Shown: positions 7,821 through 17,220 of the stretch, one piece after another | Layout of the letters: each line of letters starts with the position of its first letter | Position numbering within the stretch: position 1 is the first letter of the stretch | Source of the DNA: Candidatus Bathyarchaeota archaeon | Lineage (GTDB): Archaea > Thermoproteota > Bathyarchaeia > Bathyarchaeales > Bathycorpusculaceae | Assembly: GCA_026014465.1 (NCBI GenBank) | Contig: JAOZID010000010.1 | Span: forward strand, 124,001-188,000 | Direction of reading: 5' to 3' | DNA length: 64,000 nucleotides | Translations under genes and position numbers: made by a program | The notes under the pieces: generated by a model | What the model was told of the DNA's origin: nothing | Seen by the model: only the letters and a program-made list of their open reading frames with translations | The model's database searches: none

Positions 7821-9714
7821 AGTTGAGTTTTTGTTTGACTAGTTCGGTGACGTAGCCAGGCTTGGCTTTGCCGCGGGCTTTTTTCATGACCATGCCCATT
7901 AGCATGCCAAAAGCGTTTTTGCCCAGCTTCTCGACTGTTTGCTTGTTTTCGGAGAGGACACTGTCAACAAGCGCTTCAAGCTCTGTTTTCGAAAGCATCT
8001 TCAAACCCAAAGCCTCCACCGCATCAGATACGGCTTTGCCCTCATTCTTGGAAAGCCAAACAAAAACATCCGCTACCGCCTCTTTCGCCAGCTCCCCTGA
8101 GCCAACGCTTTGGAAGATTTCGCAGATTTGCTTGTCGGTGACGTTTTCAACCTCGGTGCCGTCACGTTTTAGCGCCTTTAGGCTCTCTGTTAGGAAGACT
8201 GCAACGGTGGTGGCGGATATGCCGTTTTGCTTGACGATGTCCTCAAAAAGTGCGGTGTACTCACAGTCCGCAATCTGAACCGCCAGCTTATCGTTCAAAC
8301 TGTAGGTCTTCATCAACCGTTTTAGTTTAGCTTCGGCAGATTCAGGCAAATTCGCTTTGACCTGCTCCACAAACTCGCGGCTAATCAACGTCGGCGGGAT
8401 GTCGGTTTCAGGATACATACGCGCGGCGCCTGGGCGAGGTCGCATGTATCGTGTCGTGCCGTCATCCTTGGCGGTGCGGGTCTCGGCGGGTACGCCAGTT
8501 AAGAGTTCGCGTGCTCTTTGAGCAACAGCTTTCAACGCATCAGTTGTGTTCTCTGCAGTGTCAGCTACAAAAACCACGGCATCCTCGGGTTCTGCACAAA
8601 CCGCTTGTCGTAGCGCCTCAACCTCTTCGGCTGTTACGCCGTAATTGGGCATTTCGTCAGTGTGAAATATGCCGCCGACTCTGCCCCAGAACTTGGCGCG
8701 GTCAGACAGTTCAGTGCCGACGCGGAAGCTGGGCATCAGTTCGCGTTTGAGAAAGCCCGCGAAGCTTTTGAGTTTGAGGGCTTTGACGGCTCCGTTTTTG
8801 TTTAAGGCTTTTTTGATAACTTTGCTGGTGCTACCCTTGAAGGTGGCGGTGACATCGACGATGTCCTCCGTGATGTCTTGCTCGGTTATGCCCTTGCCTG
8901 TTAACTCGTCTTTTACGGCGATGAGGTTTAGTTGACGTTGGACCTCGTAATCCACGACGGTAGAAATCAAATCCAGAGCCTGAACCCCCTTAATCTCAAT
9001 CAACGCGCCATTAGGCAACGACACATTCAAGTCTTGGCGAATCGTTCCTAAGCCACGCATAACCCTGCCCGTATCACGCAGTATGCGCCCAATTGCCAAA
9101 GCCACTTCCTGCGCTTCTTGAGGCGAATAAATCACGGGCGCCGTAGCCACTTCAATAAGTGGAATTCCTAGGCGGTCGATGCGGTAACGGATGATTTTGC
9201 CGTCTGCTTCGGTGCTGATTTTGCGTGCGGCGTCCTCTTCTAAGCTTGCGGCTTGCATGGGGATGGTTTTGCCGCTAACTGTTATGTGGCCATCCAACGC
9301 CACGATGCAGGTTCGCTGAAAACCCGTCGTGTTCGAGCCGTCTATGACTGTTTTGCGCATAACATGAACCTCATCCACAGGCTGCATGTTCATCATCACC
9401 GACGCCATCAACACGGTCTCCAAGGCTTCACGGTTTAGCGGATGCGGCGGTTCCTCGTCCATTTCAACTAGGCAGGCGGTTTCGCGGTTTGCTTCGTAGC
9501 GGACTTGGACGCCTTTTTGGAACTCAAAGTACGCTGCGGGGTCGATTTGTCCGAGTTCGCTTTGGGTGGGTCGTAGCCTTCTCAGGAAAACGATTTCGGG
9601 GTCTTCCTTGAATAGTTGGGGTGGGCAACTGCAAAACAGTTTTTCAGCGGTTGCAAGTTGCTGGTGAATTTCCAAGCCGACTTTCAAGCCGACCTTCGCG
9701 TAATCGATGGTCAT
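7819..9714 (-). CDS. gatE: Glu-tRNA(Gln) amidotransferase subunit E
   Basis: This is the archaeal tRNA-binding and kinase/transamidase subunit that converts Glu-tRNA(Gln) to Gln-tRNA(Gln) together with GatD. It has 631 residues, the usual length. The N-terminal GatB/E core is marked by 'VGLEIHQQLATAEKLFCSC' and the Cys pair typical of the zinc site. An inserted GAD-type domain lies at about 285-400, and the YqeY-like tail ends in 'GMLMGMVMKKARGKAKPG'. The ATG follows the gatD stop with no gap. The presence of GatDE implies that this organism makes Gln-tRNA indirectly. Confidence 0.97.
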   Translation of the reverse strand: MTIDYAKVGLKVGLEIHQQLATAEKLFCSCPPQLFKEDPEIVFLRRLRPTQSELGQIDPAAYFEFQKGVQVRYEANRETACLVEMDEEPPHPLNREALETVLMASVMMNMQPVDEVHVMRKTVIDGSNTTGFQRTCIVALDGHITVSGKTIPMQAASLEEDAARKISTEADGKIIRYRIDRLGIPLIEVATAPVIYSPQEAQEVALAIGRILRDTGRVMRGLGTIRQDLNVSLPNGALIEIKGVQALDLISTVVDYEVQRQLNLIAVKDELTGKGITEQDITEDIVDVTATFKGSTSKVIKKALNKNGAVKALKLKSFAGFLKRELMPSFRVGTELSDRAKFWGRVGGIFHTDEMPNYGVTAEEVEALRQAVCAEPEDAVVFVADTAENTTDALKAVAQRARELLTGVPAETRTAKDDGTTRYMRPRPGAARMYPETDIPPTLISREFVEQVKANLPESAEAKLKRLMKTYSLNDKLAVQIADCEYTALFEDIVKQNGISATTVAVFLTESLKALKRDGTEVENVTDKQICEIFQSVGSGELAKEAVADVFVWLSKNEGKAVSDAVEALGLKMLSKTELEALVDSVLSENKQTVEKLGKNAFGMLMGMVMKKARGKAKPGYVTELVKQKLN

Positions 9715-11073
9715 TTAGATGTCTCCTTCTTCGTGGATTTGCATTTCCTGAGGCAGGGTGCGGGGTTTGAATTCGCCTGCAATATTTGTTTTGAAGAGCT
9801 TCTTGGCTTCTTCTACGTCTTGGGTTTGCCCCAAAGTCCACATGAGCTTGACCAGCGCGGTTTCAGGGAACATGTCCTCACAGGGAATCACGCCCAACGC
9901 GAGCAGGTCACGCCCCGTGTCGTAAACGTTCATGTTCACACGCCCCCAGATACACTGCGATGCTAACGCAACCAAAACGCCCTGCTTAACGGCATGCTTT
10001 ATGGCTCCAAAACATCGAGCACTCACGTGACCCAACCCTGAACCCTCAAGCAAAATGCCTTTCACGTCACGTTCAGCATACCAATCAATCACCGACGGGT
10101 CAAAACCTGGGTAAAACTTGACTAATGCGGTTTTCTCGCTAAAATTAGGCTTCAAAACCAGCTTCGCCGACGAGTCGCGCTTGCGGTAATCGGGGTTGAG
10201 CATGGTTATGTTATTGTCTTTTGTGGTTATGGCAAGGGGTGTGTCGTTTACGGCTTTGAATGTGTCTCTGCGGCTGGTGTGGCATTTGCGTACTTTGGTT
10301 CCGCGGTTAAAAATAATCTCTGTATCCGCAACGGTTTCATGCATAGCTACTGCCACTTCTGCGAAGGGTCCATAGGCTGCGGCTTTTACGGCTCCGATTA
10401 GGTTGGTTGCGGCGTCCGAGCTTGGTCGGTCAGAGCTGCGTTGGGCACCCACTACAATTACTGGAACAGGCAAATTCTGCAATGCAAAACTTAGAGCCGC
10501 CGAAGTGTACGCCATGGTGTCGGTTCCGTGGGCGATGATTACGCCTTTTGCGCCTGCTTCGATGTGTTGTGCGACGGTTTGGGCAGTTTGGGTCCAATGT
10601 TGGGGGGTGAGGTTTTCGCTGTAAGTGCTAAACAGAATCTGCGTGTCCACATGCGCGAGGTCTGATAGTTCGGGAACTACGCCGTAGAGGTCGCTTGCGG
10701 ATATGGCTGAGCGTACCGCGCCGGTGCGGTAGTCAACGCGGCTTGCAATTGTGCCTCCTGTGCTCATAATCACAATTTTTGGAAGCTCAGCTCGTTGGGG
10801 CGGAAGCGGCGGGGATGCGAAGCTGGGTTTGGTGCCTTTGCCGATTTTCTCGATCTGTACGCCTGCGTCTAGGCGGATGCCTACGTTGTAGCCGCTTTTC
10901 TGCTTGACGACTACGTGTTTTGTGTCGCCTGTTTCCGAGCGGGGAATCAAGATGCCTTCGTAGGATTTGCCTTCGCTTGTGACACGCACTATGTCGCCGA
11001 CTTCACAGCCAGCCTTAGTAAGAGCTTGTAACGCCTCGCCCTTGTAACCGACATTTTCCTCTGTTTGACTCAC
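9715..11073 (-). CDS. gatD: Glu-tRNA(Gln) amidotransferase subunit D
   Basis: This is the glutaminase subunit that supplies ammonia to GatE. It has 452 residues. The N-terminal SH3-like domain (about 1-90) precedes an L-asparaginase-type domain with the two catalytic threonine motifs 'IVIMSTGGTIASRVDY' and 'IIAHGTDTMAYTSAAL', and the later 'GAQRSSDRPSSDAATN'. The start is GTG. It lies two bases after the elp3 stop and abuts gatE, so the three genes form one operon. Confidence 0.97.
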   Translation of the reverse strand: MSQTEENVGYKGEALQALTKAGCEVGDIVRVTSEGKSYEGILIPRSETGDTKHVVVKQKSGYNVGIRLDAGVQIEKIGKGTKPSFASPPLPPQRAELPKIVIMSTGGTIASRVDYRTGAVRSAISASDLYGVVPELSDLAHVDTQILFSTYSENLTPQHWTQTAQTVAQHIEAGAKGVIIAHGTDTMAYTSAALSFALQNLPVPVIVVGAQRSSDRPSSDAATNLIGAVKAAAYGPFAEVAVAMHETVADTEIIFNRGTKVRKCHTSRRDTFKAVNDTPLAITTKDNNITMLNPDYRKRDSSAKLVLKPNFSEKTALVKFYPGFDPSVIDWYAERDVKGILLEGSGLGHVSARCFGAIKHAVKQGVLVALASQCIWGRVNMNVYDTGRDLLALGVIPCEDMFPETALVKLMWTLGQTQDVEEAKKLFKTNIAGEFKPRTLPQEMQIHEEGDI

Positions 11074-11075
11074 TT

Positions 11076-12671
11076 TTAGTTCCTCAAATTCTTTGACACG
11101 TAAACTCCATCACGGCTATAACCCAACCGCATGTAATACTGCTTTGTGCCTAACGCACTAATAACTAAAATCTTCTTTAAATCATACGCTTCCCGCGCTA
11201 AACGCTCTGCTTCAGCTAAAAGTGATGCCCCAAAGCCGCGGTGCTGCCACGCCCCCGCCCAGTGTTTGCCCACGGGAACAAGCTGACCATACACATGCAA
11301 CTCACGCACCACCGCAGACGGAGCCGCCACAATCTCAGGTCTAAACGCCTTTTGTGAGGGCACCCTAAGACGCAAATAGCCAATGAGCACGTCGTTTGCG
11401 GGGTCTTCTGCTGAGATGAAAACTTCGGTGCCTTCTGAAGCTTCATATGTCGTAGAAGAAATCTTTACGTTCTCCAAATCTGCCTGCACGCCATCCACGG
11501 CTAAGCGGTGACCCACCTCGCGGCAGCGAATACACCGGCAACGTTCACCATGCTCAACGAGTTGTCGCTGGACAATCTGGCGCAGATTCCCGTTTTTCAC
11601 CCCCGCGGTGATGTACTGGGCGGGGATGTCGCGTTGTACCCGCATGATTCGAACCCACGGCGGAATAAACCTTTTGACCTCGGCGATTAGGTCTGCGGCT
11701 TGCTGGGTCGTGTAGGGCTGGTAGGCTCCGTTTTTGTGCCATTGGCTAACTTTGGTGCCGTCTATGACAAGGCAGGGATAAATCTTTATCATGTCGGGCT
11801 TGAACGCGGGGTTAGTGAATACGGTTTTGAAGGCTTCTATGTCTTTTTCGCGGTTTGAACCCGGCATACCCGGCATGAGATGGTAAACGATTTTGAGTCC
11901 CGCGTCTTTGGCGGTTTGGGTGGCTTGCGCTACGTCAGCTACGGTGTGGTCGCGCTCCACAAGCCGATACAGCGCATCATCAGGGTTTTGCACGCCCAAC
12001 TCTATGCGGGTTACACCCATGTCCAGCATCGCATCAATATGTGGCTGTTTTGCCCAGTCAGGGCGGGTTTCAACGGTTATACCTACGTTGCGGGTGCTGC
12101 TGTTTTCCGCATTCGCTTTAGCTTCCTCTAAACCTGCTGATTCCTGCTGCGTTATAGCATCTAAGCAGCGCTGTATGAACCATGTCTGGTACTCAGGCGG
12201 CGTTGCGGGAAAAGTTCCGCCCATTACAATTAGTTCGATTTTGTCTACTTTGTGCCCTATGGCTGTGAGTTGTTCGATGCGGCTGCGGACTTGCCTGTAG
12301 GGGTCGTAGCTGTTTTGTTCTCCGCGCATGGCGGCGGGTTCGTGTCCTGTGTAGCTTTGGGGGGCTCCGCGGCTGGGTCCTCCGGGGCAGTACGCGCAGG
12401 GTTCGGGTTGTGGACACGGGTAGGGTTTGGTCATGACTGCTACGACAGTGACACCTGAGACGGTACGGGTATTTTTCATGCGTAGAATCGGCAAAAGTTT
12501 GACTCGCTCGTCTGGGGTGAGCTCGCAGATGATGTCGGCGTTTGAGGGTATCGTAGAGAGGTGGTTTTTGGCGGCGGCTTTTAGCTTTAGGTGGTTGATG
12601 TCGCTGGAGGTAGGGTTAGGCAAAAGCATCAATGTATCTATGATTTGGCGCGCCGTCGAGTCAACATTCAA
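11076..12671 (-). CDS. elp3: Elp3, tRNA wobble-uridine carboxymethylation radical SAM/acetyltransferase
   Basis: This enzyme modifies U34 of tRNAs (cm5U-type side chains) using radical SAM chemistry and acetyl-CoA. The radical SAM cluster cysteines are in 'PCPQPEPCAYCPGG' (about residue 88-101). A C-terminal GNAT domain follows (about 390-531; 'HRGFGASLLAEAERLAREAY', ending 'YYMRLGYSRDGVYVSKNL'). The length of 531 residues matches archaeal Elp3. The start is TTG at 12671; a TATA-like stretch lies near 12701-12714. It is the first gene of the operon with gatD and gatE, which links wobble-base modification with glutamine charging. Confidence 0.95.
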   Translation of the reverse strand: MNVDSTARQIIDTLMLLPNPTSSDINHLKLKAAAKNHLSTIPSNADIICELTPDERVKLLPILRMKNTRTVSGVTVVAVMTKPYPCPQPEPCAYCPGGPSRGAPQSYTGHEPAAMRGEQNSYDPYRQVRSRIEQLTAIGHKVDKIELIVMGGTFPATPPEYQTWFIQRCLDAITQQESAGLEEAKANAENSSTRNVGITVETRPDWAKQPHIDAMLDMGVTRIELGVQNPDDALYRLVERDHTVADVAQATQTAKDAGLKIVYHLMPGMPGSNREKDIEAFKTVFTNPAFKPDMIKIYPCLVIDGTKVSQWHKNGAYQPYTTQQAADLIAEVKRFIPPWVRIMRVQRDIPAQYITAGVKNGNLRQIVQRQLVEHGERCRCIRCREVGHRLAVDGVQADLENVKISSTTYEASEGTEVFISAEDPANDVLIGYLRLRVPSQKAFRPEIVAAPSAVVRELHVYGQLVPVGKHWAGAWQHRGFGASLLAEAERLAREAYDLKKILVISALGTKQYYMRLGYSRDGVYVSKNLRN

Positions 12672-12870
12672 CGTTGATAAACCACCTTAACCGTTCAAAC
12701 GCTAATAGATAAACCACACGACAAAAAATTCAGGCAACTAAAAGAACAAACCTGTTAAGCGACGGGTACAAACTGAGCATCTAACGTCCTGTGAACATCG
12801 GGCAGCAGCAACTCTTTTGTGCCTTTTGGTAAACGCCTCTTTTCTTTTCGCTTGTGCAAACGCGTTTTCG

Positions 12871-12908
12871 ACCCCCCTCCCCCCTTTTCTGCATACAATT
12901 AAAATTTG
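12871..12908 (+). repeat. Dispersed intergenic element, copy 1
   Basis: The element is a C-tract (six C, T, six C), then TTTTCTGCATA, one variable base, AATTAAAA, a variable base and TTG. Copy 2 at 31673-31709 on the minus strand matches 35 of 38 positions. Weaker similarity continues downstream, with GGCTAAT-GGTTGG present in both copies. Confidence 0.75.
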
Positions 12909-13043
12909 CAGGCTAATCGGTTGGCGGCTTTGGTTTTTGTTGCCTCTTAATGCTTTAAACGTAGTTAAGTTCCAATCCGCTATACCGCGGCAGGGTTATT
13001 GCTAAAAAATTTGTTGCTGTGTGAGATAAAGAATTATGGGTGG

Positions 13044-13065
13044 GCAGATTTGGGTCTGCTTTTTT
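13044..13065 (+). terminator. Terminator-like hairpin in non-coding DNA
   Basis: GCAGA (13044-13048) and TCTGC (13055-13059) form a stem with a six-base loop, followed directly by six T. No gene ends here on the plus strand, which hints at a short transcript starting near the repeat at 12871. Confidence 0.45.
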
Positions 13066-13393
13066 ACATGGGGTTTTGTCCAGCTTTACGCTGCAAAATC
13101 ACGCGTTTCTCGTAGTTGCGCCTGCTCCTTGCTTTTGGGCTTGGAGAGGTTCTTGGAGTACCCTCGATTTTGGGGGTTTGCGCGCGGACTTTGCCTGCTT
13201 TGGATAATGAACCGTGAGTTGGCATTCTTATACACCTGTCTTCACATAAAGCCCAAAAGTCACACTTAAACCTTTACCTGCAGCCGCCGCTATTCGTGGA
13301 TGTGGTGTTTTGTTTTTGGTTTTGTAATCTAAACTGTAGATTCACAGGACTAATATGTTTGCAGCTGCAATTTAAGGTTAAGAGGAGCGCATA

Positions 13394-16300
13394 TTGAGTG
13401 GAAAAAGTGCCTGCAAAGATGCATGCAATGAAACAGGTTACGGTGCGTACATTGCTTCCACAGACTTGCCTGACGCTGCTGAGAACGAATGCTTAGATAT
13501 TCTTCATGTTGACGATGAACTCGCTATCCTAGATATCACCAAAGAAATAATCGAGTTGGAAGGCAACTTTAGGGTTGACCGCGCGAAGTCAGTTGATGAC
13601 GCTTTCAACAAGCTTAAACACAAATCTTATGACCTGATTATTTCTGACTATGAAATGCCTGGCAAAGACGGTCTGAACTTTCTCAAAGAGTTAAGGCAAA
13701 CGGGAAACAAGACGCCTGTTATAATTTTCACGGGCAAGGGACGCGAAGAAGTGGCGGTTAAGGCACTTAATCTGGGAGCATATCGTTACATTAACAAGCA
13801 CGGCGACCCGCAAGTTGTTTACAAGGAGCTGTCTTCAAGTATCGTGCAAGTTTGCGACCGCGTTAACGCCCACAAGAAACTGTTGAAAAGCGAAAAACAG
13901 TTCCGCCAGTTATTCTCGAATATGCCCAGCGGCGTAGCAGTTTATGAAGCAGTAAACAACGGCGAAGACTTTGCTTTCGTAGATTTAAACAAAGCCGCCG
14001 AAAAAATAGACCAAGTCGCCAAAAACGAAATTGTCGGCAGAAAAGTCACTGAAGCTTTCCCCGGCGTCAAGGACATAGGCTTGTTTGCTGTTTTTCAGAG
14101 GGTCTGGCGTACAGGAAAACCCGAACATCTGCCAGCTGCTATCTACAATGACGGCAGCGACTCAGGTGTATGGCGTGAAAACTGGGTTTTCAAGTTGCCA
14201 AACGGGAATCTTGTTGCGATTTATAATGATGTTACTGCCTGCAAGAAGGCTGAAACGGTGTTGAAGCAGAGCCAAAAACGTTTTCGTGAGTTGGCAGATG
14301 CTTTGCCTGAAATGGTTTATGAGGCAGATACTCGTGGCGTTGTAGTTTACATGAACCAGCGAGGCTACGAATTAACAGGTTACACAGAACAATACCTCAA
14401 AAAAGAAATGCGTTTGTTTGATTTATTCTCACCTGTTGACTCGAAAAAAACAAAGAGCGCAGATGCCGCTTTGTCGGGTCCGCTGCGGGGTGAGTTCTGG
14501 GTAAAGAAAAACGCTGGTGACCTGTTTCCTGTTGTGCTGGAAAGTGTGCCTGTTTTTTCCGAAGGTAAAGTAGCAGGCGTTAGGGGTGTAGCTATTGACT
14601 TGACGGAAATCAAGCACAAAGAGAAGCTTCTTGAAAGCAAAGCCCAAGAATGCCAAAAAATCTTGGATGGCATTAATGATTGGCTGTTTGTCATAGACAA
14701 AAACCACGTAATCAAGCAAGTTAACAAGAGCTTTTACACGGCTTTGAAAAAGAAACCTGAAGACCTTATCGGTAAACATTGCTACGAAGTTGTTCACGGC
14801 ACAAACAAGCCTTGGGCTACCTGCCCCGCTGTACGAACCTTCGCAACCAACACCATACAAGCCCAAGAGGTACTTGACGACAAAATAGGCATACCCCTGA
14901 ATGTCATCACCACGCCGCTTCAAAAACAAGACAACGAATCCCCCCAATGCGTCCACATAGCCCAAGACATAACCCCGCAAAAAGAAACCCAAGAAACCCT
15001 CAAAAACACCACGCAAGAGAAAAAATGCCAAGAAGAAGAAATCGCTGCCCTACTACAAGGCACATACGCCGTCTTGAAACACCCAAATTACAAAGATGCC
15101 ATACGCGTCATATTCGAATCCTGCAAAAACCTAACCAAAGCAGCTGCCGGACATATTGCATTGCTTTCAAAGGCCAACTCCGATAGCAAGGTGATTTTCA
15201 GCGATTCTGGAAAACTTGGCTCTATATTTGACCCTGACCCATCCACACCCATAAAAGCCTTGCAAAAACAAGCTTACCAAACCCGACAAGCAGTCTACCA
15301 AAACGATTTCTCCAAAAACAAAAAACGCAGGGCTTCTCCAAAAAGCCCGCAGATTGACAATGTTTTGTTTGCTCCCTTGGTTATCGAGAACGAAGCGGTG
15401 GGAGTTATAGAGCTTGTCAACAAACCTGGCGGCTTCACCAACAAGGACGCCGCAATAGCAAGAGCTTTTGGAGAATACGCCGCCATAGCAGTAAACAACA
15501 ACTGGAACTGGGAATCAATCAACAAAAAAGAGGCGCTTTTGAGGGCAATAACAAGTTCTGCTGCCGATGCCATAATTCTAATAGACGCCCAAGGAAAAGC
15601 TGCTTTCTGGAGCCCTGCAGCAGAAAAAATGTTTGGCTACACGGAAAAAGAGATGCTGGGGAAAATTCCTCACTTGTTTTTGACTCCAAAGAAAGTGCAT
15701 AAACTCTATCAGAAACAGTTTAAACAATTCCAGTCTTCTCCTAACCAGTCACTTGTAAGTCCGTCGGAGGTTTTAGTGAAAAACAAAGAAGGCACAGAGT
15801 TTTACGTAGAGTTTTCCCTTTCGTCTTTCCAGTTTGATGGCAAATGGCATGCCGTTGAAATAATCCGCGACATCACCGAACGTAAAAAAGCAGAAGCCGA
15901 AATAGCCTACGCCAAGGAAAAGTTCAGGATGTACGTGGAGAACTCGCCTGTTGCGGTGTTCGTCGCTAATGTCGATGGCAGTTTTGAGTATGCAAACGAG
16001 GCAGCGTATAACCTGCTTGGGTACCCCAATGGACAACTGGTGGGCATGTTTATTCCCCAGGTGCTTTTTGACGAAGATGTCCCAGCTGCTCTCAAAAACT
16101 TCAATGACGTTAAAGAGGACGGGCATTCAAGAATTGAGCTATCGTTGCGGACAAAGGACCGCAAGCATGTGTATGTGACGGTGAATTCGGTTAGGTTGCC
16201 CGACGGGAAGATCATGGCTTTTTGCGAAAACATAACAGAGCTCAAAAACGCTGAAAAGGAGCTGCGGGCAAACCGTGACCAAATGCAGATGATGAACGAA

Positions 16301-16963
16301 AAGCTGCGTGTAGTAGGCAGTCTGACCCGGCATGACGTTCGCAACAAGCTGGTTGCAGTAGCTGGAAACGCATATTTAATCAAACGCAAAAACAAAGACC
16401 AACCCGACACAATAGAGCGACTCACCGATATGGAGCAAGCGGTCAAGGATATTAACAGGATTTTTGACTTCACAAAGATGTACGAACAACTAGGTGTTGA
16501 AAACCTTACCGTAATCAACGTCGCCCAAACCATCGACGAAGCAATCGCACTGTTTCCTGCTTTACCCGACTTAGACGTCAAAAACAAATGCCAAGGACTA
16601 AACCTTCTTGCCGACTCCTTCCTACGACAACTTTTCTACAACCTAATCGATAACTCCAAAAAACACGGCAAACACGTCAAAAACATCCAGATCAGCTACG
16701 AAAAAACCCCAGATGACAACCTGCTCTTGATCTACCAAGATGACGGCGCAGGTATAACCGAAGAAAACAAGAAAAACCTGTTCAAAGAAGGCTTTAGCAC
16801 CGCTGGTTCAACAGGCTACGGACTGCACCTAATCAAAAAAATGATCGAAGTCTACGGCTGGACCATACAAGAAACAGGCACCCCCGGGAAAGGCGCCAAA
16901 TTCGTAATAACCATCCCCCAAACAAACCTAAGCGGAAAAGAAAACTATCAAATCCAAACCTAA
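13394..16963 (+). CDS. Sensor histidine kinase: REC, five PAS, GAF, kinase core
   Basis: This 1189-residue soluble sensor has no membrane segment. An N-terminal receiver domain (about 35-155) carries 'LDILHVDDE' and the phospho-acceptor Asp in 'LIISDYEMPGKDG'. PAS domains follow at about 175-290, 295-410 and 415-540, a GAF domain at 550-710, and two more PAS domains at 715-840 and 845-970. The kinase part has an H-box 'SLTRHDVRNKL' and ATPase motifs 'LIDNSKKHGKH', 'DDGAGI' and 'GYGLHLIKKM'. The start is TTG at 13394 with AGAGGAG upstream. No partner regulator is adjacent, so output may be through phosphorelay to an unlinked protein. The ligands are unknown. Confidence 0.93.
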   Translation: MSGKSACKDACNETGYGAYIASTDLPDAAENECLDILHVDDELAILDITKEIIELEGNFRVDRAKSVDDAFNKLKHKSYDLIISDYEMPGKDGLNFLKELRQTGNKTPVIIFTGKGREEVAVKALNLGAYRYINKHGDPQVVYKELSSSIVQVCDRVNAHKKLLKSEKQFRQLFSNMPSGVAVYEAVNNGEDFAFVDLNKAAEKIDQVAKNEIVGRKVTEAFPGVKDIGLFAVFQRVWRTGKPEHLPAAIYNDGSDSGVWRENWVFKLPNGNLVAIYNDVTACKKAETVLKQSQKRFRELADALPEMVYEADTRGVVVYMNQRGYELTGYTEQYLKKEMRLFDLFSPVDSKKTKSADAALSGPLRGEFWVKKNAGDLFPVVLESVPVFSEGKVAGVRGVAIDLTEIKHKEKLLESKAQECQKILDGINDWLFVIDKNHVIKQVNKSFYTALKKKPEDLIGKHCYEVVHGTNKPWATCPAVRTFATNTIQAQEVLDDKIGIPLNVITTPLQKQDNESPQCVHIAQDITPQKETQETLKNTTQEKKCQEEEIAALLQGTYAVLKHPNYKDAIRVIFESCKNLTKAAAGHIALLSKANSDSKVIFSDSGKLGSIFDPDPSTPIKALQKQAYQTRQAVYQNDFSKNKKRRASPKSPQIDNVLFAPLVIENEAVGVIELVNKPGGFTNKDAAIARAFGEYAAIAVNNNWNWESINKKEALLRAITSSAADAIILIDAQGKAAFWSPAAEKMFGYTEKEMLGKIPHLFLTPKKVHKLYQKQFKQFQSSPNQSLVSPSEVLVKNKEGTEFYVEFSLSSFQFDGKWHAVEIIRDITERKKAEAEIAYAKEKFRMYVENSPVAVFVANVDGSFEYANEAAYNLLGYPNGQLVGMFIPQVLFDEDVPAALKNFNDVKEDGHSRIELSLRTKDRKHVYVTVNSVRLPDGKIMAFCENITELKNAEKELRANRDQMQMMNEKLRVVGSLTRHDVRNKLVAVAGNAYLIKRKNKDQPDTIERLTDMEQAVKDINRIFDFTKMYEQLGVENLTVINVAQTIDEAIALFPALPDLDVKNKCQGLNLLADSFLRQLFYNLIDNSKKHGKHVKNIQISYEKTPDDNLLLIYQDDGAGITEENKKNLFKEGFSTAGSTGYGLHLIKKMIEVYGWTIQETGTPGKGAKFVITIPQTNLSGKENYQIQT

Positions 16964-17120
16964 CCTCCTTTTCTACCCTAAAACAATTAGGACCAACAAA
17001 CAAACCCTTTTTTCGCGTCAAACCCAAAGCATGCCTTCAGTAACAGTTATCTGTCTGAATCGCAAACAACAATTAACACCTCAACAGGAAAACATGCCCG
17101 CACACAAACGCAGTCCCCAA

Positions 17121-17208
17121 GCAGGGGTCGCCGAGCATGGCCAAAGGCGTAGGCTTCAGGCGCCTATCCTGCAGAGGTTCGTGGGTTCAAATCCCACCCC
17201 CTGCACCA
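17121..17208 (+). tRNA. tRNA-Leu (anticodon CAG)
   Basis: The acceptor GCAGGGG (17121-17127) pairs with CCCCTGC (17198-17204). The anticodon stem TAGGC/GCCTA encloses the loop TTCAGGC, giving anticodon CAG at 17157-17159. The long variable arm (about 14 nt) fits a class II tRNA. The T arm is GTGGG-TTCAAAT-CCCAC, the discriminator is A, and CCA is encoded. No intron is present. The following gene converges 13 bp away. Confidence 0.95.
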
Positions 17209-17220
17209 TATGTAATCATT

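Larger units (their letters stand above)
12672..13393. other. 722-bp intergenic region between elp3 and the PAS kinase
   Basis: No convincing gene is present; short frames here have poor protein composition. The region holds the elp3 promoter on its left, a C-rich repeated element at 12871-12908, a hairpin followed by six T at 13044-13065, and the kinase promoter and ribosome-binding site (AGAGGAG near 13380) on its right. A small RNA between the repeat and the hairpin is possible but unproven. Confidence 0.5.

Noticed and set aside
12817-13269. Two short plus-strand reading frames in the elp3/kinase gap
   Set aside because: Composition is Cys/Leu/Phe-rich without any domain pattern, no ribosome-binding site is seen, and one spans the terminator-like hairpin.
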